A stretch of 10,547 nucleotides of DNA, from positions 1 to 10,547 of the forward strand of contig CAJOFW010000048.1 in NCBI GenBank assembly GCA_905234005.1. The letters are read 5' to 3'. Shown one piece after another: positions 5,577-10,547 of this stretch. Origin of the DNA: an uncultured Oscillospiraceae bacterium (GTDB lineage Bacteria; Bacillota; Clostridia; Oscillospirales; Oscillospiraceae). The position numbers and the translations under genes were made by a program. How positions within the stretch are numbered: the stretch's first letter is position 1; each line of letters begins with the position of its first letter. The notes under the pieces were generated by a model. The model was given only the letters and a program-made list of their open reading frames with translations, was not told the DNA's origin and did no database searches.

Positions 5577-8500
5577 ATGGAACTGAACCGTGAACAGTGG
5601 CTGCGTTACGGCGAAATCACCGAACGGGACGCCTGCGGCATCGGCGCGGTGGTGGACATCAAGGGGCGGCAGAGCCGCCGGACGGTGGACGACGCCCTCA
5701 AGATCGTGGAGAAGCTCGAGCACCGGGCCGGCAAGGACGCGCTCGGTAAGACCGGCGACGGCGTGGGCATCATGACGCAGCTCTGCCACCCGTTCTTTCA
5801 CGAGGCGGCGCGGGCGATCGGCATCGAGACCGGCGACGCGGGCGATTACGCCGTGGGGATGTTCTTCTTCCCGCAGGAGACGCTGCCCCGCCGGCAGGCG
5901 CAGAAGATGCTCGAGGTCATTCTGCGCAAGGAGGGCATGCCGTTTCTCGGCTGGCGCGAGGTGCCGATCTGCCCGGATATTCTGGGAAAGACCGCTCTGG
6001 ACTGTATGCCGTACATCCTCCAGTGCTTCGTCGGCCGTCCGGCCGATACGCCGCGGGGCCTGCCCTTCGACCGGCGGCTGTATCTGGCCCGCCGCGAGTT
6101 TGAGCAGTCGAACGACAACACCTACGTCGTGAGCCTGTCCAGCCGCACGATCGTCTACAAGGGAATGTTCCTCGTCGGCCAGCTCCGGGGCTTCTACAAG
6201 GATCTGCAGTCGGAGGACTACCGCTCGGCCATCGCGATGGTGCACTCCCGGTTTTCGACGAACACCACGCCGAGCTGGGAGCGGGCGCATCCGAACCGCT
6301 TCATCCTCCATAACGGCGAGATCAACACCATCCGCGGCAACGTCGACCGTATGCTCGCCCGTGAGGAGACGATGTCCTCCCCCGTGCTGCGGGGCAATAT
6401 GGATCGCGTCTTCCCCGTGGTGAACGCCTCCGGCTCCGACTCGGCGATGCTCGACAACACGATCGAATTTCTCGTCATGAACGGCATCGAGCTTCCGCTC
6501 GCGATGATGCTCTGCATCCCCGAGCCGTGGAAGAACGACAAGGCCATGAGCCGCAAAAAGCGGGATATGTACCGCTATTACGCGACGATGATGGAGCCGT
6601 GGGACGGCCCGGCGTCGATCCTGTTCTCGGACGGCGAGCTCGTCGGGGCCGTGCTCGACCGCAACGGTCTGCGTCCCTCCCGGTACTATCTCACGGACGA
6701 CGACCGGCTCATCCTCTCGTCGGAGGTCGGCGTGCTCGACGTGGACGAGGCGCACATCGTGAAGAAGGACCGTCTGCGTCCGGGCAAGATGCTGCTCATC
6801 GACACAAAACGCGGCAGACTGCTCGGCGACGACGAGATCAAGGACTGGTACGCCTCCCGGCAGCCCTACGGCGAGTGGCTCGACCAGAACCTCGTGCAGC
6901 TCCACGATCTGCCCACGCCGAACGCGCAGGTGCCGTCCCATACGCAAAAGATGCGCGACCGGCTCTACCGCGCCTTCGGCTACACGCACGAGCAGGTCAA
7001 GGACGCCATCCTCCCGATGGCCCGCACGGGGCAGGAGGCGACGGCGGCCATGGGCTCGGACGTACCCCTCGCCGTGCTGAGCCAGCGGTATCCGCCGCTG
7101 TTCGACTACTTCAGGCAGCAGTTCGCCCAGGTTACAAACCCGCCCATCGACGCCATCCGCGAGGAATGCGTCACCGACACGACCGTCTACGTCGGCCGCG
7201 ACGGCAACCTCCTCGAGGAGAGCGCCGAAAACTGCCGCGTTCTGCAGATCAACAACCCGATCCTGACCCGCATCGACATCATGAAGCTCCGGGCGATGAA
7301 GCGCGAGGGCTTCCACGTAGAGACCGTGTCGCTTCTCTACTACAAGAACACCCCGCTCGAACGCGCCGTGGAACGGCTCTTCATCGCCTGCGACAAGGCG
7401 TACAAGCAGGGGGCGAACATCATCATCCTCTCCGACCGGGGCGTCGACGAGAACCACGTCTCGATCCCGTCGTTTCTCGCCGTGTCCGCGATGGAGCAGT
7501 ACCTGATCCGCACGAAAAAGCGCACGGCCGTCTCGATCGTCATCGAGAGCGCGGAGCCGCGTGACGTGCACCACTTCGCCCTGCTGCTCGGCTACGGCGC
7601 CCGCGCCATATGCCCGTATCTCGCGCACGAGTGCATCGAGGAGTGCGTGGAGCTCGGTCTTCTCGACAAGGACGCGCACACCGCCATCGACGACTACAAC
7701 AGCGCCATCCTGCACGGCATCGTGAAGATCGCGTCCAAGATGGGCGTTTCGACGCTCCAGTCCTACCAGTCCGCGCAGATATTCGAGGCGGTCGGCATCC
7801 GGCAGGACGTGATCGACAAATACTTCACCCACACGATCAGCCGCGTCGGCGGCATCGGACTCGAGGAGATGGGCGCGGCGGTCGAATATCACCACAGCCA
7901 GGCGTTCGACCCGCTGGGCTTCGGCGTGGATACGACGCTCGACAGCGTCGGCTTCCACAAGCTCCGCGAGGGCAGCCGCGCCGAAAAGCACCTGTTCGAC
8001 GCCCGCACGATCGTCACGCTGCAGGAGGCGGTGCGGGAGGGCGATTTCGAAAAGTTCCTGTCCTATTCCCGCCGCGTTCACGAGGAACGCGCCCCGCAGA
8101 CGCTGCGCGGCCTCCTCGATTTCGATTACCCGGCGGACGGCGGCATACCGCTCGACGAGGTCGAACCGGCGTCGAGCATCGTCCGTCGCTTCAAGACCGG
8201 GGCGATGAGCTACGGCTCGATCTCGCAGGAGGCGCACGAGTGTCTGGCGGAGGCCATGAACCGGCTCGGCGGCAAGTCGAACTCCGGCGAGGGCGGCGAG
8301 GCCCCGGAACGCCTCGGCACCGAGAAAAACAGCGCCATCAAGCAGGTAGCCTCCGGCCGCTTCGGCGTGACGAGCGAATACCTCTGCTCGGCAAAGGAGA
8401 TCCAGATCAAAATGGCGCAGGGCGCGAAGCCCGGCGAGGGCGGGCACCTGCCCGGCAAGAAGGTCTATCCGTGGATCGCGAAGACGCGTTATTCAACGCC

Positions 8501-9818
8501 GGGCGTGAGCCTCATCAGTCCTCCGCCGCACCACGATATCTACTCGATAGAGGATCTCGCCCAGCTCATCTACGACCTCAAAAACGCGAACCGGAATGCG
8601 CGCATATCGGTCAAGCTCGTTTCGGAGGCCGGCGTGGGCACCATCGCCTCCGGCGTCGCGAAGGCCGGGGCGCAGGTGGTGCTGATCTCGGGCTACGACG
8701 GCGGCACCGGCGCCGCACCCCGCAACTCCATCCACAACGCCGGCCTGCCGTGGGAGCTGGGCCTCGCCGAGACCCACCGCACGCTCATCGAAAACGGCCT
8801 GCGCGAGCGGGTCATCCTCGAGACGGACGGCAAGCTGCTGACAGGCCGGGACGTGGCCGTCGCCGCGATCCTCGGCGCGGAGGAATTCGGCTTTGCCACC
8901 GCGCCGCTCATCTCGATGGGCTGCGTCATGATGCGTGTGTGCAACCTCGACACCTGCCCCGTCGGCGTGGCGACGCAGAACCCGGCGCTGCGCTGCCGCT
9001 TCCGGGGAAAGCCCGAATATGTCATGAACTTCATGCTGTTTGTGGCCGAGGAGCTGCGCGGCATCATGGCCCGCCTCGGCGTGCGGACGGTCGAGGAGCT
9101 TGTCGGACGTCGAAGCCTCTTAAAGCGCCGCGAGGACGTCACCGGGCCGCATCTCGGCACGGTCGTGCTCGACAACATCCTCGGCGACGGCGGCGACCGG
9201 CACGTCCACTTCGAGCCCGACGCCGTATACGACTTCGAGCTCGAGAAGACGGCGGGCGTTCGAGAAAACGCTGAAGAGCAAAAAGCCCAAGACGGTGCAG
9301 ATCGACGTCTCGAGCGTGGACCGCACGTTCGGCACCATCCTCGGCTCGGAGATCACCCGCCGGTGCGGGAGCCTGCCGGACGGCACCGTGACCGTGGAGG
9401 CGTCCGGCGGCGGCGGGCAGTCCTTCGGGGCGTTCCTGCCGCGCGGCATGACGATCCGGCTCTCCGGCGACGCGAACGACTATTTCGGCAAGGGCCTGTC
9501 CGGCGGACGGCTCGTCGTCCGCCCCCCGGCGGACAGCGCCGTCAATCCCGGCGAGAACATCATCATCGGCAACGTAGCGCTCTACGGCGCGACCGGCGGC
9601 GAGGCGTACATCTGCGGCATGGCGGGCGAACGCTTCTGCGTCCGAAACTCCGGCGCGAAGGCCGTCGTGGAGGGCGTCGGCGACCACGGGTGCGAGTACA
9701 TGACCGGCGGCACGGTCGTCGTGCTCGGCGGTACCGGCAAGAACTTCGCCGCGGGCATGTCCGGCGGCACGGCCTATGTGCTCGACGAACGGCACGAGCT
9801 GTATCTGAACCTCAATAA
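5577..9818 (+). CDS. gltB: GltB N-terminal part: glutaminase, central and FMN/Fe-S domains (native to about residue 1226)
   Basis: This frame runs 1,413 codons, the last 187 or so out of frame. A short propeptide of 19 residues precedes Cys20 in ERDACGIGAV; in the family this is cleaved so that the Cys becomes the N-terminal nucleophile of the class II glutaminase. Glutaminase signatures are RFSTNT and HNGEINTIRGN. A central linker domain follows, then the FMN domain (about 800-1200), with KSNSGEGGE at 900-908, KPGEGGHLPGKKV, and SGYDGGTGAAPRNS near 1036-1050. The 3Fe-4S cluster cysteines are Cys1116, Cys1122 and Cys1127 in the CVMMRVCNLDTCPVG stretch, with the same spacing as in E. coli GltB. 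These features identify the bacterial two-subunit GOGAT. The start is supported by gaggagg at 5563-5569. Confidence 0.9.
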   Translation: MELNREQWLRYGEITERDACGIGAVVDIKGRQSRRTVDDALKIVEKLEHRAGKDALGKTGDGVGIMTQLCHPFFHEAARAIGIETGDAGDYAVGMFFFPQETLPRRQAQKMLEVILRKEGMPFLGWREVPICPDILGKTALDCMPYILQCFVGRPADTPRGLPFDRRLYLARREFEQSNDNTYVVSLSSRTIVYKGMFLVGQLRGFYKDLQSEDYRSAIAMVHSRFSTNTTPSWERAHPNRFILHNGEINTIRGNVDRMLAREETMSSPVLRGNMDRVFPVVNASGSDSAMLDNTIEFLVMNGIELPLAMMLCIPEPWKNDKAMSRKKRDMYRYYATMMEPWDGPASILFSDGELVGAVLDRNGLRPSRYYLTDDDRLILSSEVGVLDVDEAHIVKKDRLRPGKMLLIDTKRGRLLGDDEIKDWYASRQPYGEWLDQNLVQLHDLPTPNAQVPSHTQKMRDRLYRAFGYTHEQVKDAILPMARTGQEATAAMGSDVPLAVLSQRYPPLFDYFRQQFAQVTNPPIDAIREECVTDTTVYVGRDGNLLEESAENCRVLQINNPILTRIDIMKLRAMKREGFHVETVSLLYYKNTPLERAVERLFIACDKAYKQGANIIILSDRGVDENHVSIPSFLAVSAMEQYLIRTKKRTAVSIVIESAEPRDVHHFALLLGYGARAICPYLAHECIEECVELGLLDKDAHTAIDDYNSAILHGIVKIASKMGVSTLQSYQSAQIFEAVGIRQDVIDKYFTHTISRVGGIGLEEMGAAVEYHHSQAFDPLGFGVDTTLDSVGFHKLREGSRAEKHLFDARTIVTLQEAVREGDFEKFLSYSRRVHEERAPQTLRGLLDFDYPADGGIPLDEVEPASSIVRRFKTGAMSYGSISQEAHECLAEAMNRLGGKSNSGEGGEAPERLGTEKNSAIKQVASGRFGVTSEYLCSAKEIQIKMAQGAKPGEGGHLPGKKVYPWIAKTRYSTPGVSLISPPPHHDIYSIEDLAQLIYDLKNANRNARISVKLVSEAGVGTIASGVAKAGAQVVLISGYDGGTGAAPRNSIHNAGLPWELGLAETHRTLIENGLRERVILETDGKLLTGRDVAVAAILGAEEFGFATAPLISMGCVMMRVCNLDTCPVGVATQNPALRCRFRGKPEYVMNFMLFVAEELRGIMARLGVRTVEELVGRRSLLKRREDVTGPHLGTVVLDNILGDGGDRHVHFEPDAVYDFELEKTAGVRENAEEQKAQDGADRRLERGPHVRHHPRLGDHPPVREPAGRHRDRGGVRRRRAVLRGVPAARHDDPALRRRERLFRQGPVRRTARRPPPGGQRRQSRREHHHRQRSALRRDRRRGVHLRHGGRTLLRPKLRREGRRGGRRRPRVRVHDRRHGRRARRYRQELRRGHVRRHGLCARRTARAVSEPQ

Positions 9819-10083
9819 GGAGCTTGTGACCATGACCGCCGTCAAGTCGAAATTCGACGCGGCGGAGCTGAAATACCTGATCGAGCGCCACACGGCGGAG
9901 ACCGGCTCGCCCCGGGGCAGAACGATCCTCGAAAACTGGGACGAGACGCTGCCGCTGTTCAAGAAGATCCTGCCGAACGATTACAGCCGTATGCTCACGG
10001 CGATCGGGCGGTACGAGGAACGCGGCGTGCCCCGCTCACAGGCGGAGCTGGAAGCCTTTTATGAAGTGCAGGGGGAGGCATGA
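9295..10083 (+). CDS. gltB: GltB C-terminal beta-helix (GXGXG) domain fragment
   Basis: After the frameshift the glutamate synthase frame resumes at about 9256; GTG 9295 is merely the first start-like codon and has no good ribosome binding site. The 262 residues contain the conserved DRTFGTILGSEITRR segment, GGGGQSFGAFLPRG, and the glycine-rich repeats of the C-terminal right-handed beta-helix: GDANDYFGKGLSGG, ENIIIGNVALYGAT, GERFCVRNSGA, GDHGCEYMTGG and GKNFAAGMSGG. This domain has a structural role and packs against the FMN domain. The ending, with DYSRMLTAI about 30 residues before the stop, is typical of clostridial GltB. The ribosome binding site for gltD lies within its last codons. It is unlikely to be made as a separate protein. 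Confidence 0.85.
   Translation: MQIDVSSVDRTFGTILGSEITRRCGSLPDGTVTVEASGGGGQSFGAFLPRGMTIRLSGDANDYFGKGLSGGRLVVRPPADSAVNPGENIIIGNVALYGATGGEAYICGMAGERFCVRNSGAKAVVEGVGDHGCEYMTGGTVVVLGGTGKNFAAGMSGGTAYVLDERHELYLNLNKELVTMTAVKSKFDAAELKYLIERHTAETGSPRGRTILENWDETLPLFKKILPNDYSRMLTAIGRYEERGVPRSQAELEAFYEVQGEA
10071..10078 (+). promoter_or_regulatory. gltD ribosome binding site inside the gltB end
   Basis: The sequence gggggagg ends 8 bases before the ATG at 10087, so the gltD start codon is 3 bases beyond the gltB TGA. This implies translational coupling of the two subunits. Normal coupling would depend on ribosomes reaching the native gltB stop; in the broken gene, ribosomes would instead stop at 9818. Confidence 0.7.
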
Positions 10084-10086
10084 GCC

Positions 10087-10547
10087 ATGGGAAAGCCAAC
10101 CGGTTTTTTGGAATACGCAAGGCGGGAACGCCCCGCGGCCGCGCCGCTTGAACGGCTGTCGGATTTCAGGGAATTTCACGGCGAGCTGACCGCCGACGAG
10201 AGACGGGAGCAGGGGGCGCGGTGCATGAACTGCGGCGTGCCCTTCTGCCAGTCGGAATACGGCTGTCCGCTCCACAACCTGATTCCCGAGTGGAACGACG
10301 AGATCTACGGCCGGAACACCGCCCACGCCCTGTCCCGTCTTCTCAAGACGAACAACTTCCCCGAATTCACGGGCCGGGTCTGTCCGGCGCTCTGCGAGAA
10401 CGCCTGCGTCTGCGGGCTGGACGGTGACCCCGTCACCGTGCGCGACAACGAGCTTTCGATCATCGAGAGCGCCTGGGCGCTCGGACTCATGGCGCCGAAG
10501 CCGCCCGCCGTCCGGACGGGCAAGCGTGTCGCCGTCGTCGGCTCCGG
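10087..10547 (+). CDS. gltD: Glutamate synthase small subunit (GltD), 3' truncated by window
   Basis: The frame is open from ATG 10087 to the window end, giving the first 153 residues of a protein usually near 480-500. GltD takes electrons from NAD(P)H through FAD and passes them over iron-sulfur clusters to GltB. The N-terminal cluster domain shows Cys46, Cys49, Cys54 and Cys60 in CMNCGVPFCQ...GCPLHN. A second group, Cys99, Cys103, Cys107 and Cys109, lies in RVCPALCENACVCG. The last residues, KRVAVVGSG, begin the Rossmann dinucleotide-binding fold (GxGxxG) that holds FAD. The start is fixed by gggggagg at 10071-10078 and by MGKPTGFLEY, a standard GltD N-terminus. It lies 3 bases after gltB. 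Related proteins include dihydropyrimidine dehydrogenase subunits, but the context settles the call. Confidence 0.95.
   Translation, partial: MGKPTGFLEYARRERPAAAPLERLSDFREFHGELTADERREQGARCMNCGVPFCQSEYGCPLHNLIPEWNDEIYGRNTAHALSRLLKTNNFPEFTGRVCPALCENACVCGLDGDPVTVRDNELSIIESAWALGLMAPKPPAVRTGKRVAVVGS

Larger units (their letters stand above)
5577..10083 (+). pseudogene. gltB: Glutamate synthase large subunit (GltB), interrupted by a frameshift near 9255
   Basis: The locus encodes the alpha subunit of the bacterial glutamate synthase (GOGAT), which moves glutamine amide to 2-oxoglutarate and, with electrons from GltD, yields two glutamates. Homology runs in one frame from 5577 to about 9254 and continues in the next frame from 9256 (Ala-Phe-Glu-Lys-Thr-Leu) to the TGA at 10081-10083. 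Related GltB proteins, as I recall them, have about eight residues (a DExxLLK-like stretch) between ELEKT and this point; here four bases remain, so about 20 bases seem lost. The lesion lies in the connector before the C-terminal beta-helix domain. If real, the product ends with about 187 unrelated residues and lacks that domain. Everything else looks well conserved, which favours a recent mutation or an assembly error. The intact length would be about 1,508 residues, normal for the family. Confidence 0.8.

Noticed and set aside
5550..8447. Very long open frame (965 codons) on the - strand opposite gltB, with similar long antisense frames at 2178-4100 and 3736-5553
   Set aside because: They mirror conserved genes on the + strand; GC-rich codons leave few stops in antisense. 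Their translations are low-complexity Arg/Val/Asp/His-rich and show no family motif.
1..10547. CRISPR array, transposase, integrase, tRNA or rRNA
   Set aside because: I saw no regularly spaced repeats, no mobile-element genes and no RNA gene signatures on either strand.

Overview
The window is a nitrogen-assimilation cluster. Every gene I can support is on the + strand. Six loci lie in order: the C-terminal end of a type III glutamine synthetase, an ammonium transporter fused to a PII signalling domain, an AsnB-type asparagine synthetase, CTP synthase (pyrG), the glutamate synthase large subunit (gltB), and the start of the glutamate synthase small subunit (gltD, cut by the window end). GC-rich codon use, clear GGAGG-type ribosome binding sites, a GSIII-class glutamine synthetase and an Amt-PII fusion together suggest a GC-rich Clostridia member, probably Oscillospirales/Ruminococcaceae-like and gut-associated. 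That placement is an inference from gene content and remembered family resemblance, not a search result.

Layout: 1-248 is the glnN 3' end. 249-366 is a short spacer with a weak hairpin and the amt ribosome binding site. 367-2077 is the amt-PII fusion, broken by a frameshift near 1288. 2078-2318 is the only sizeable non-coding stretch; it is AT-richer and full of inverted repeats. 2319-3899 is asnB, 3916-5562 pyrG, 5577-10083 gltB (broken by a frameshift near 9255), and 10087 to the end gltD. From asnB onward the gaps are 16, 14 and 3 bases, which looks like one tight operon.

How the genes fit together: Amt admits ammonium and its tethered PII domain would gate the channel in response to ATP/ADP and 2-oxoglutarate. 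Glutamine synthetase fixes ammonium into glutamine, and GltB/GltD passes the amide to 2-oxoglutarate to make glutamate. AsnB and PyrG spend glutamine amide on asparagine and CTP. The cluster thus pairs the glutamine maker with three glutamine amidotransferases.

The most notable observation is that amt and gltB each carry one frame-changing lesion with the same frame offset. In both, judged against remembered family sequences, about 20 bases of otherwise conserved coding sequence appear to be missing. This may be real decay or an assembly artefact; the sequence alone cannot decide. I found no evidence of a novel defence, mobile or CRISPR system; the rest is a recognisable housekeeping nitrogen cluster.
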